This document shows positions 1-6,693 of a stretch of DNA of 9,376 nt, piece by piece (position 1 is the first letter of the stretch; every line of letters begins with the position of its first letter). The notes below the pieces were generated by a model. That model saw only the letters and a program-made list of their open reading frames with translations, was not told the origin of the DNA and searched no databases. The DNA is from an uncultured Collinsella sp. (lineage in GTDB: Bacteria; Actinomycetota; Coriobacteriia; Coriobacteriales; Coriobacteriaceae), in the NCBI GenBank assembly GCA_902496455.1, contig CABVAY010000052.1, forward strand, positions 1 to 9,376, in the 5' to 3' direction. The position numbers and the translations under genes are program-made.

Positions 1-5
1 AAGAC

Positions 6-31
6 GGAAAGCACATTAAGTGCTTTCCTTT
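6..31 (+). terminator. Terminator-like hairpin at window edge
   Basis: A perfect 9-bp inverted repeat (GGAAAGCAC / GTGCTTTCC, 6-14 and 20-28) encloses a 5-base loop, ATTAA, and is followed by a short T tract at 29-31. It could end a plus-strand gene lying to the left of the window. The tail is short, so it may be a weak terminator or another structured element. The gene it would serve is not visible. Confidence 0.5.
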
Positions 32-112
32 GCGTGCGGAACTCGCGACAAACTTAACCCCCGCCCTCAGCCCCGGAAGCCCTCCCTGCCGTCACATTAT
101 TCAACCAGTTTT

Positions 113-143
113 GCGGGCGTGCGCCGCTGCGCGGCTAGCCCGC
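113..143. repeat. GC-rich imperfect palindrome
   Basis: Outer arms GCGGGC (113-118) and GCCCGC (138-143) enclose inner arms GCCGC (123-127) and GCGGC (131-135) around a TGC loop. The result is a two-tier hairpin with internal loops on either strand. No T tract follows on either side, so it does not look like an intrinsic terminator. It lies in the only sizeable non-coding stretch of the window (1-243). Function unknown; it could be a REP-like element or part of a small RNA. Confidence 0.4.
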
Positions 144-204
144 GTGCTCCTCGGCGGGGTTGGTCTGATTGTTTTTGTTGAAGCTCTGCCTTTGGCTCAA
201 ATGG

Positions 205-236
205 AAACGGGGGACGCATTTGCATCCCCCGTTTTT
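205..236. terminator. Strong, probably bidirectional terminator
   Basis: A 10-bp stem, AAACGGGGGA (205-214) with TCCCCCGTTT (225-234), carries a 10-base loop. Read on the plus strand it ends in five T (232-236). Read on the minus strand it ends in three T within the stem. It lies 8 bases after the stop codon of the minus-strand phosphoesterase and is the natural end of that transcript. The better T tract is on the plus strand, so it probably also stops transcripts coming from the left. Confidence 0.8.
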
Positions 237-243
237 GTTGTGG

Positions 244-711
244 TTACTCTAGATCAATAAATTTGGTGCTTATGACATGGCCGTCTTTTACGAGCATTCT
301 GGCCATGGTGGGGCCTCGGGTGCCTCTGGGGTAGCTAGCGCTGCCCGGGTTGAGGACTAAACAACGGCCCACTTGGGCTTCTTTGGTTACGTGGGTGTGA
401 CCATTGATGGCTACGTCTACGGATCCCACCGGAAGGTCTTCGCGGTAGTGGGCTACGGCGAATTTGAGGCCTTCGTAGGTAAAGAGCGCAAGACGGTCTA
501 CATCGGGACCGTAGTCGCGGTAGTAATCGTTGTTGCCCAGTACGGCCCGCACGGGGGCGATGGTGCATAGGTGCTCGTAGTCCATCTCTGACGTGAGATC
601 GCCGGCGTGGATAATCAGGTCTGCGCCCTCAAGCTCATCCAGGAGCGCAGGCGAAAGATAGCCGTGGGTGTCCGAGATGATGTCGATACGCTTGGCGCTT
701 GCACTGTTCAT
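244..711 (-). CDS. Metallophosphoesterase, YfcE/MJ0936 family
   Basis: A 155-residue cytoplasmic phosphodiesterase of the calcineurin-like superfamily. Members hydrolyse phosphodiester bonds at a two-metal centre; the natural substrate is usually unknown. Visible metal-site motifs in order are DTH (D14, H16), GD (D38), GNND (N60), H88, GHTH (H105, H107) and the family-typical NPGS at 121-124. The length fits the compact YfcE/MJ0936 type. The reading frame stays open back to about 930, inside the regulator gene. I chose ATG at 711 because a purine-rich ribosome site (GGAAGGGA) sits just upstream and the conserved fold begins eight residues later. A terminator (800-751) separates it from the regulator. 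No convincing promoter is visible in the 40 bases between, so it may depend on read-through or a cryptic promoter. Its codon use is relaxed (AGA, CTA, TTA present). The family call is firm; the substrate is unknown. Confidence 0.92.
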   Translation of the reverse strand: MNSASAKRIDIISDTHGYLSPALLDELEGADLIIHAGDLTSEMDYEHLCTIAPVRAVLGNNDYYRDYGPDVDRLALFTYEGLKFAVAHYREDLPVGSVDVAINGHTHVTKEAQVGRCLVLNPGSASYPRGTRGPTMARMLVKDGHVISTKFIDLE

Positions 712-750
712 GGGATCCCTTCCGCAAAAAACGATTCGGCAGATACATAC

Positions 751-800
751 AAAAAGGCCCCACGGCTCCGCAGACGATGGGTCTACAGGGCTGCGGGGCC
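751..800 (-). terminator. Terminator after system A regulator
   Basis: On the minus strand an outer GGCCCC/GGGGCC stem (795-800 with 756-761) continues inward with interrupted pairing and is followed by five T (755-751). It begins 6 bases after the stop codon of the LytTR regulator. An alternative inner pairing, CCGCAG/CTGCGG, is also possible. Confidence 0.8.
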
Positions 801-806
801 AGTGTG

Positions 807-1523
807 CTAGAGACTCAGAGCCTTCTTGAGCGGCACGACGCGGCGGCGTGAAACCGGCACGCGTTCGTCGACGCCCGTAATGCCCAGCTGGATGGCGCCC
901 GAGGGCACCGTCTCGACGTCCGTAACGCACGCTAAGTTGACGATATAGCGGCGGTGAACACGGAAGAAGCCAAAGTCGCAGAGCTTGGCCTCAAACTGCG
1001 CCAGCGAGGTCGTCGACAAAAAGCGATCATCGACGGTATAGATGCAGGAGTAATCGTCCTTGGCCATGATAAAGCGAATGTCGTCCACGGGAATGAGCAC
1101 CTTGCGGCCGCCCTTTTCCACCGGGATACGCTCGATGGTCACCTTGCTGTCCGTAACCGGCTTGGCGCGTTGCATGACCTTCTCAATCGCGCGATCCAAG
1201 CGAGCTTCCTCGACCGGCTTCATCAGATAATCGACGGCATCCACGTCGAATGCCTCGACCGCATGGTCACTATACGCAGTCACAAACACGATCGCCGGCG
1301 GATTTTTGAGCTTATGCAGCGCCTCGGCAAGTTGCAGGCCCGAGGCACCGGGCATCGAGATATCGAGAAACACGACATCCACGCGACTTTCCATAAGCAT
1401 CTCGATGGCGGAGCGGACGCTCGACGCCTCCGTGATCGTGCCGATCTTGCCCGTTTGCTCGAGCAGGAAGCGAAGCTCCGAGCGAGCCGGCGCCTCATCA
1501 TCCACAATCATCACACGCAGCAT
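807..1523 (-). CDS. LytTR-family response regulator (system A)
   Basis: A 238-residue DNA-binding response regulator. The receiver domain (about 1-118) has acidic residues D8-D9-E10, phosphoacceptor D54 in VFLD, T82 in FVTAY and K102 in MKP, so it looks fully active. A LytTR DNA-binding domain follows (about 128-235), with the typical FFRVHRRYIVNL segment at 187-198 and VPVSRRR at 222-228. I chose ATG at 1523 because AAAGG lies 10 bases upstream. An in-frame TTG at 1544 would add seven residues but has no ribosome site. It is the third gene of the glycosyltransferase-kinase-regulator unit, 72 bases after the kinase stop, and a terminator follows directly. It is a clear paralogue of the regulator at 6693-7427. 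Phosphorylation by the adjacent kinase is expected from family knowledge; its target promoters are not known. Confidence 0.95.
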   Translation of the reverse strand: MLRVMIVDDEAPARSELRFLLEQTGKIGTITEASSVRSAIEMLMESRVDVVFLDISMPGASGLQLAEALHKLKNPPAIVFVTAYSDHAVEAFDVDAVDYLMKPVEEARLDRAIEKVMQRAKPVTDSKVTIERIPVEKGGRKVLIPVDDIRFIMAKDDYSCIYTVDDRFLSTTSLAQFEAKLCDFGFFRVHRRYIVNLACVTDVETVPSGAIQLGITGVDERVPVSRRRVVPLKKALSL

Positions 1524-1548
1524 AGGGATAAAACCTTTCGTCAACTAA

Positions 1549-1586
1549 CTACGCCGGGCATCCGTCGCATGACGTTGAGCCCGTAG
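1549..1586 (-). other. Stem-loop between kinase A and regulator A
   Basis: In the 72-base gap, CTACGGGC (1586-1579, minus strand) can pair with GCCCGGCGTAG (1559-1549) leaving a 3-base bulge. Inside it, CGTC-ATGC-GACG (1574-1563) forms a small inner hairpin. No T tract follows, so it is not an intrinsic terminator. It may be a processing or stability element that sets the kinase-to-regulator ratio; that role is inference. Confidence 0.4.
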
Positions 1587-1595
1587 CCCTTTATT

Positions 1596-2939
1596 TTACT
1601 CTTGAATGTCAAAGATGCTCTCTGACAAATCAAGATGAAGGAGCACTTTGGTGCCCTTGCCCGGCGCCGATTCGACACGCGTATAGGAGTGCGGCCCATA
1701 AAAGCGATGGATGCGCTCCGAAATATTGTGCATGGCCACACCGGCGCCGCCACCCTGGGGAGAGCTGGCGTCGGGACGGGCAGAGCGCTCGTCAAACAGT
1801 CTGGCGGCGGTACCCTCATCCATGCCCACGCCATTATCGGCCACGGCAATCAAGATTGCATCCTCGCCGTCTTGGTGAACGGTCACGTCGATCCTCAGGG
1901 CGTCGTCATCGCCCATACCATGACGTACGGCGTTCTCGACAATCGGCTGGATCACGAACGCCGGCACCAGCGTATCTTCCACGTCCTCGGACACATCGAA
2001 CGTCGCAAGCACGCGGTCCTCGCCAAAGCGGGCCTTCTCAAAGGTAAGGTAGCGCTTGGTCTGTGCAACCTCGCGCGAGACCGGAATAAGCGATCCCGAG
2101 TTGTCGAGCGTGGCACGATAGAACGATGAGAACTCACGAAGCAGTTCGCGGGCCCGCAGCGGGTCGGTGCGCGTAAACGATGCAATGGTGTTCAGCGTGT
2201 TGAACAGGAAGTGTGGGTTAATCTGCGCCTGCAGCGCACGCACCTCGGCGCGCGCTGTGAGTTCCTTTTGCACCTCGAGCTCGTGGATGGCGAGCTGCGT
2301 GGACAAGATCTCGGCAAAGCCCGAGGCAAGCGCGTACTGGGTACGGTCGACGGCGCGCGGGGTCTTGTAGTAGAACTTGAGCGTGCCGACGGTACGATCG
2401 CCCACCTTGATGGGGGCGATAATGCCGGCGGGGACTTGGTTGTGCGAGCCATCCGAGCCCACGACATCCACCATACGGTTGAACGACTGCACGATGCCAT
2501 GTTCGATAACGTAGCGTGTGGCAAGCGTGTGGATGGGAGAATCTGGCAGTAGTTTTTCCTCAAACTCGCCCGCGCAGGCCAACACGTTGCCCTCGTCGGT
2601 GATGGCCACCGTCATGGCGCGCGTCTCGGGCAAAATGCGCCGGCACACCAAACGCGCCGACTCCTGCGTCAGACCGCCCTTAATGTCCTCGAGCATGGCC
2701 GAGGCCACCGAGAGCGTCTCCTCGGTGTACTGGGAGCGCACCGAATCGGGATTGAGCGTCAAAAAGATAAAGATGCACAGAAAGATGCACAGCAGCGCGC
2801 AGGCAATCACCGTGGCGATCGGCTCGATACCGGTCACCAAGGCAAAAATAAAGTACACCAGCACGCAAATGGCGCAGGCAACGGCAATGATGCGAAAGAT
2901 TGATATTGAACTATCGCGCTGGGCGCGGCGGTCGATCAT
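1596..2939 (-). CDS. LytS-type sensor histidine kinase (system A)
   Basis: A 447-residue membrane histidine kinase. Two hydrophobic helices (about 14-36 and 39-61) with almost no external loop are followed by a GAF-like sensor region (about 75-215). Then comes a PF06580-type His-kinase segment with INPHFLFN (phosphorylatable H243) and a HATPase domain: N-box around N336 in PIVENAVRHG, DNGVGM at 368-373, glycine-rich GGGAGVAMHN near 397-405. The minimal loop suggests sensing within the membrane or cytosol. Its two helices carry five cysteines (C22, C25, C47, C51, C55). The ATG overlaps the TGA of the upstream glycosyltransferase (ATGA, 2939-2936), and GGAGGGG in the end of that gene supplies the ribosome site, so translation is probably coupled. 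The downstream regulator is its expected partner. It is paralogous to the kinase at 7466-8851. Classical LytS has more membrane helices; this is a GAF-type relative. Confidence 0.94.
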   Translation of the reverse strand: MIDRRAQRDSSISIFRIIAVACAICVLVYFIFALVTGIEPIATVIACALLCIFLCIFIFLTLNPDSVRSQYTEETLSVASAMLEDIKGGLTQESARLVCRRILPETRAMTVAITDEGNVLACAGEFEEKLLPDSPIHTLATRYVIEHGIVQSFNRMVDVVGSDGSHNQVPAGIIAPIKVGDRTVGTLKFYYKTPRAVDRTQYALASGFAEILSTQLAIHELEVQKELTARAEVRALQAQINPHFLFNTLNTIASFTRTDPLRARELLREFSSFYRATLDNSGSLIPVSREVAQTKRYLTFEKARFGEDRVLATFDVSEDVEDTLVPAFVIQPIVENAVRHGMGDDDALRIDVTVHQDGEDAILIAVADNGVGMDEGTAARLFDERSARPDASSPQGGGAGVAMHNISERIHRFYGPHSYTRVESAPGKGTKVLLHLDLSESIFDIQE

Positions 2940-4123
2940 TCGGCCCCCTCCAGGATACTGATCAGTTGTGCGTCACGCCAAAGCCCGTCCATGATCTTGG
3001 GCCAAAAGCTCTGGAAACGCAGGTAGCTTGCGGCGTTTTGGCGCGCGTAGGTCTTGGCCTCGTCAATACCGTGGCGCCAGATGCGCAGGTAGCCCTCATG
3101 CTCGCGGGTAAACACGCTGCGGACCATAGCGGTCTTGCGCACGCGGTCGTCGAGCTCGCGCGAAATCCACGGGCCCGGGTAGGGCATGAGTGATGCCGCC
3201 GTAACGGGAATGAGCTCCTTTTGATGCGCGGCGAATGTCAACTTGGCCCGTTCGTAGTACCAACGGTATACATCCTGCATAAAGCGCGGTGAGCGCTTTT
3301 CGGACTCCGGAGGCAGATGGCGCACGGTCCACTCGTTATCGAACCACACGTCGTAGCCAAACATGCGCATGTTAAAGAGGTAATCCAAGTCCTCGCCGCG
3401 GGTGATAAACGGGTCAAAGGCCACACGCGTAAAGGCGCGGGCGTGCAGGGCCATCAGGCCGCCGCACACGTAGTTGGAGCGCGAGATGCGGGTGCCCGAG
3501 AGCGCCTTTTTCATCCAACGGTTGAACTCGATGCGCTTGGTCCACCAACGATGGCAGATGCCCGCCTTGTCCGTGGGAGCCAGCGGCGAGCCGTCGCGAT
3601 CGTAGAAATAGCCGCTCTTGACCAAGATCGGCAAGCCCTGACGCGTCTGCTGCCCCAACGCATAGGTCGCGCGCTTCATAAAGTCGGCGTCGATGACAGT
3701 CTCATCGTCATCCAAAAAGATAACCGCGTCATGCCCCAGCACAGCGGCACAGGCTAGCCCCATGTTGCGGATGGCACCGTAGCCTCGCAGGCTCACGCAC
3801 TCGCCCGAACCCTTGGGCGCGATCTGAGCAACCCGGTCTGCAATGCGCGAGGCCTGGGTGTTGGTGACAACGGTGACCTTGAGCGTGGGATGCGCGTCGA
3901 CAATCTCGCGCACGCGCAGCGACACATCGGCTGTGGCAGAAACGGGACAGACCACCAAAAGGATGATGCGCGGGATGTCACGTACCTGCTCAAGCGAGGC
4001 CAGGCAGCGGTCGAGTTCGGGATTGTCGGCGTTGAGTCGCGTCGAATGGTCATAGGTGCCAGGGGCGTTTGCGCAAGCGTCATCGCCCGCCCAATACGTT
4101 GGAATCACGACTGTGGCGTTCAT
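2936..4123 (-). CDS. Family 2-like glycosyltransferase (GT-A fold)
   Basis: A 395-residue predicted sugar transferase. The N-terminus MNATVVIPTYW is the usual first strand of GT-A enzymes. Further motifs are RNMG at 119-122, the metal- and nucleotide-binding FLDDDE (136-141), GGLMALHARAF (221-231) and the acidic GED at 243-245 followed by H269. There is no signal peptide or clear membrane helix, so it should work at the cytoplasmic face. Residues after about 290 form an unassigned helical tail. Donor and acceptor cannot be read from the sequence; a lipid- or wall-linked acceptor is a guess from context. The start is secure: GGGAGGG lies six bases before ATG at 4123. It is the first gene of a unit with kinase A and regulator A, and its stop overlaps the kinase start by four bases. 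Joining a glycosyltransferase to a LytTR system this way is unusual in my reading and hints at a shared regulon or function. Confidence 0.88.
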   Translation of the reverse strand: MNATVVIPTYWAGDDACANAPGTYDHSTRLNADNPELDRCLASLEQVRDIPRIILLVVCPVSATADVSLRVREIVDAHPTLKVTVVTNTQASRIADRVAQIAPKGSGECVSLRGYGAIRNMGLACAAVLGHDAVIFLDDDETVIDADFMKRATYALGQQTRQGLPILVKSGYFYDRDGSPLAPTDKAGICHRWWTKRIEFNRWMKKALSGTRISRSNYVCGGLMALHARAFTRVAFDPFITRGEDLDYLFNMRMFGYDVWFDNEWTVRHLPPESEKRSPRFMQDVYRWYYERAKLTFAAHQKELIPVTAASLMPYPGPWISRELDDRVRKTAMVRSVFTREHEGYLRIWRHGIDEAKTYARQNAASYLRFQSFWPKIMDGLWRDAQLISILEGAE

Positions 4124-4144
4124 GCCTTACCCTCCCTGCAACAC

Positions 4145-4180
4145 AAAAACGGGACGCCGCCAAACACAGGCGACGCCCCG
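4145..4180 (-). terminator. Strong terminator between MFS gene and GT operon
   Basis: A 12-bp minus-strand stem (4180-4169 with 4161-4150) has two G-U wobbles, a 7-base loop and five T at 4149-4145. It is placed to end the MFS transcript. It also sits only 22 bases before the glycosyltransferase start codon and downstream of a -10-like box (4202-4197), so it could act as a leader attenuator for the glycosyltransferase-kinase-regulator operon. Confidence 0.88.
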
Positions 4181-4196
4181 CGACCTAGCTGATTCC

Positions 4197-4202
4197 ATCA
4201 TA
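4197..4202 (-). promoter_or_regulatory. Candidate -10 box for the GT-TCS operon
   Basis: TATGAT on the minus strand matches the -10 consensus at five of six bases and lies in the gap between the MFS and glycosyltransferase genes. No good -35 hexamer is found at 16-18 bases; TTGCGA is 21 bases upstream. If used, transcription would begin near 4190 and the leader would contain the terminator hairpin at 4180-4145. An activator-dependent promoter would fit the missing -35, but this is inference. Confidence 0.35.
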
Positions 4203-4217
4203 CCCACTTGGGCAAAT

Positions 4218-4247
4218 CATTGCTCGCAAGTCGCAATGTTTATTGCG
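4218..4247 (-). other. Two mutually exclusive stem-loops
   Basis: On the minus strand CGCAAT (4247-4242) pairs with ATTGCG (4237-4232) around an AAAC loop. Alternatively CATTGC (4238-4233) pairs with GCAATG (4223-4218). The two hairpins share the middle arm, so only one can form. TTGCGA also repeats directly with a 7-base period. The element sits after the MFS stop and just upstream of the -10 candidate. It could be an RNA switch at the end of the MFS message or a protein-binding site on DNA. Confidence 0.35.
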
Positions 4248-4294
4248 GATAACCCCAAAAGAGTACCGTGGACAGGCACAATAGCCGCTCGCTC

Positions 4295-5554
4295 CTATGC
4301 GGCATGCTCTGCCGCCCGAGTCATGCGGGACAGGCGGACCAGCAGCATAAAGCCAACGATCAGCAGCACGCCAATGGAAAGGACGCCCAGCGACGGGTTG
4401 CCGGTCAGCGAGGTGACGACCGACACTAGGAAAGTGCCCATGACGCTTGCATAGCGACCGAAGATGTCAAAGAAGCCGTAGTACTCGTTGGACTTTTCCT
4501 TGGGGATAATGCGACCAAAGTAGCTACGGCTAAGCGCCTGCACGCCGCCCTGGAACAGGCCGACCATAATGGCAAGCACCCAGAATTCAAAGGCGGTCTT
4601 TAGGAAGAACGCGGCGAACAGCACAATGCCCATGTAGGCGGCGACTGCCACCAGGATCATGTTGAGCGTGCCCACGCGTCCGGCGAGCTTGCCGTAGATG
4701 ATGGCGGACGGAAAGGCCACGAACTGCGTGACGAGCAGCGCCAGGACCAACTGGGTCGAATCGATGCCCAAAGCCGAGCCGTAGCTGGTAGCCATGGAAA
4801 TGACCGTGTGCACACCGTCGATATAGAAGAAGAACGCAATCATGTAGACCAGCACGGTCTTGTTGTGGGCGATCTCGCGCATGGTGTGTCCGACCTCGGA
4901 GAACACACCGCCCACGATGTGGCCGATGGTGTCCTCGGGACCGCGCTCGCGACCGTACTTTTGCTTATAGGTGCGAATGAGCGGCAGGGTAAAGATGAGC
5001 CACCAGGCACCAGTGATGATAAACGACAGACGCGTTGCCAGCATGGTAGGGACGCCAAGAGCGGGGCCACCCATGATGAGCGCCAGGCAGATGACGAACG
5101 GCACGGTGGAACCGATGTAGCCCCAGGCATAGCCCGAGCTGGACACGGCGTCCATGCGCTCGTCGGTGGTAATGTCGGGCAGCATGGCGTCGTAGAACGT
5201 CATAGAAGAGTTAAGGCCGATGGTGCACAGCACGTACACGGTCAAAAATGCCATGGCGGACATTGGGATAGCCTGCGCCAAGCAAAGCACCAGGCCCGTG
5301 AGGAAGAAGCCCAAGAAGAACTTGATCTTGTTGCCGGCGTAGTCGGCAAGCGCGCCCAGAATGGGCATGAGCATGGCGATGACCAGCGAGGCAATCGTCT
5401 GCGCATTGCCCCAGGCGACCACCAGGTCGGCCGAAGAAGCGCCGGTATTGATGGCGTTAAAGTAAATGGGCACCACCGAGGTATTGAGCAGCACGAGGGC
5501 CGAATTGCCCACATCATACATAACCCAGTTACGCTCGAGCTTGGTGTATTTCAT
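4295..5554 (-). CDS. Atg22-like (UMF1) MFS transporter
   Basis: A 419-residue integral membrane transporter with about twelve predicted helices. The opening KLERNWVMYDVGNSA is typical of the Atg22-like/UMF1 branch of the major facilitator superfamily. So are FYDAMLPDI (120-128), a central cytoplasmic loop near 195-228, and QGGVQALSRSYFGRIIP (335-351) followed by EYYGFFDIFGRYAS (357-370). Yeast Atg22 exports amino acids from the vacuole. Bacterial members are usually annotated only as MFS transporters, so substrate and direction are unknown. ATG at 5554 is preceded by AAGGG nine bases upstream. It follows the phospholipase-like gene by 101 bases on the same strand with no clear terminator between, so co-transcription is likely, although weak -35/-10-like sequence exists in the gap. 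A strong terminator follows at 4180-4145. Confidence 0.92.
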   Translation of the reverse strand: MKYTKLERNWVMYDVGNSALVLLNTSVVPIYFNAINTGASSADLVVAWGNAQTIASLVIAMLMPILGALADYAGNKIKFFLGFFLTGLVLCLAQAIPMSAMAFLTVYVLCTIGLNSSMTFYDAMLPDITTDERMDAVSSSGYAWGYIGSTVPFVICLALIMGGPALGVPTMLATRLSFIITGAWWLIFTLPLIRTYKQKYGRERGPEDTIGHIVGGVFSEVGHTMREIAHNKTVLVYMIAFFFYIDGVHTVISMATSYGSALGIDSTQLVLALLVTQFVAFPSAIIYGKLAGRVGTLNMILVAVAAYMGIVLFAAFFLKTAFEFWVLAIMVGLFQGGVQALSRSYFGRIIPKEKSNEYYGFFDIFGRYASVMGTFLVSVVTSLTGNPSLGVLSIGVLLIVGFMLLVRLSRMTRAAEHAA

Positions 5555-5655
5555 GGACAGGGACCCTTCGTATTCGCCCGATATGCAGTTAGTTCATCGT
5601 ACCCCAATTGTCCAGAACCGCCGGTAAGGATTCGGCAAAGGGGCACGCACGGGCC

Positions 5656-6600
5656 CTATTCCTCGCGGTCGAACTCCTCATCGGCATTGAGCACGCGACC
5701 GCTGTAGTTGACGTGACTGGTCACGGCATCCATGTCACCGGTCTCGATAAAACGTGCGACCGTGCACTCGTAATCGACCAGCGCGCGATCAAAGACCTCG
5801 GGGAAACTCTCGTTCGAGACCTCGTCGGTAAAGGGATTCTTCCATGTCAGATGGCCCAGGTTACCGGTGCGCTCGGGCAGCTCCGTCGTCACGCGATGGG
5901 CAAGGCCATCGAGCAGCGAGTAGTCGTGCACCAAGCCCTCAACCAGCGAGATCGCGCGCGTCTTTGCGGAGCCGGCCGGCTCAATCGCGCGGTAAAGTCG
6001 CTGCATATTGGCAACGGCAGCACCGTACTCCCCCGCCGGAATGTCAATGCCGTACACGCGTCCGGCAACATAGCTCATCAGCACGCCGGCCACGCGATTG
6101 ATGCGATCGGTGGTGACGATCTCGCCCGCCGGCGGGTAATCGTCGACCGTAGCGCCGGCGCGTTTAAGCTGCAGCATCAGTACATCCAGGTCGCTCTCGA
6201 TCACGGCATGAACCTGACTGCTCGAATCCTCAAGCTCTGAATCGGACTCCACGATGCCAAACTGCTGCTCATAGACAAAAGGATGGGCGTTGCGGTCGAG
6301 CACGTAATGAGACAGCAGGCCCAGCGCAAAGGCGCGACCCAAGCTGGCGTCGCGCGGCAGCAGATGCGACACGCCGTCGCGCAGGCACGCGAACTGGCGA
6401 GACATGCGCGACCGATGCATGACCTGCGCCAGCAGCGTGCAGTCGGAAACACGCGGTGTCAGAATGTGAAAGAAAAACGGGTCGGGGCCTTGGTTGCCCA
6501 AGATAAAGGCAATGCGCTCTTCATCGGACGTGATGACGCCCTGCGGAAGACGGTCGATGCTTTCCTCGCCAAACAGATGATGGGTGATAAGCGCGGGCAT
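5656..6600 (-). CDS. Zinc-dependent phospholipase C-family protein
   Basis: A 314-residue protein of the zinc-dependent phospholipase C family (PF00882-like). The pattern of zinc ligands known from the Bacillus cereus enzyme can be followed: H7/H8 near the N-terminus, D40 in GNQGPDP, H62, the HxxxDxxxH cluster LSHYVLDRNAH (H98, D102, H106) and HxxxE at H131-E135. Hydrolysis of a phospholipid or another phosphodiester is therefore possible. Unlike secreted phospholipases it has no signal peptide, and it does not start with the mature Trp that ligates zinc in the B. cereus enzyme. It is thus probably cytosolic with a different or unknown substrate. I chose ATG at 6600 because AAAGGA lies five bases upstream. 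A GTG at 6630 would add ten residues that overlap this site. It is followed at 101 bases by the MFS gene and preceded by the system B regulator. Confidence 0.85.
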   Translation of the reverse strand: MPALITHHLFGEESIDRLPQGVITSDEERIAFILGNQGPDPFFFHILTPRVSDCTLLAQVMHRSRMSRQFACLRDGVSHLLPRDASLGRAFALGLLSHYVLDRNAHPFVYEQQFGIVESDSELEDSSSQVHAVIESDLDVLMLQLKRAGATVDDYPPAGEIVTTDRINRVAGVLMSYVAGRVYGIDIPAGEYGAAVANMQRLYRAIEPAGSAKTRAISLVEGLVHDYSLLDGLAHRVTTELPERTGNLGHLTWKNPFTDEVSNESFPEVFDRALVDYECTVARFIETGDMDAVTSHVNYSGRVLNADEEFDREE

Positions 6601-6632
6601 AATGATCCTTTCGATTTCATTCGATGCCACCC

Positions 6633-6659
6633 ATTATGCCCACCGCGCGCCCATGCCAA
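6633..6659 (-). promoter_or_regulatory. Candidate promoter for phospholipase-MFS unit
   Basis: TTGGCA (6659-6654, five of six to the -35 consensus) and CATAAT (6638-6633, five of six to -10) are separated by 15 bases, slightly short of ideal. The start would lie near 6626, about 26 bases before the ATG at 6600. It follows a weak terminator behind the system B regulator, which fits an independent transcription unit. Confidence 0.45.
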
Positions 6660-6671
6660 ACCTGCGATGGT

Positions 6672-6693
6672 AAACGACGGCACGCAGACCGTC
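6672..6693 (-). terminator. Weak terminator after system B regulator
   Basis: GACGGT/GCCGTC can form a 6-bp minus-strand stem (6693-6688 with 6681-6676) that overlaps the last base of the regulator stop codon and is followed by G and three T (6674-6672). The stem and tail are short, so read-through into the phospholipase-like gene is likely. Confidence 0.35.

Noticed and set aside
30..260. A 76-codon plus-strand open frame
   Set aside because: It starts at TTG without a ribosome site, runs through the terminator hairpin at 205-236 and into the 3' end of the phosphoesterase, and its product looks like no protein family.
712..930. N-terminal extension of the phosphoesterase to 930
   Set aside because: The extension overlaps the regulator gene and its terminator, is Arg/Pro-rich shadow sequence, and the ATG at 711 has a good ribosome site.
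4808..5707. A 299-codon plus-strand open frame antisense to the MFS gene
   Set aside because: Composition is His/Gly/Asp/Glu-rich with no recognisable domain, as expected of an antisense shadow in GC-rich DNA. The opposite strand encodes a clear transporter.
6601..6630. GTG 6630 as start of the phospholipase-like gene
   Set aside because: The ten extra residues would contain the AAAGGA ribosome site that serves ATG 6600, and the family's conserved N-terminal His pair lies right after that ATG.
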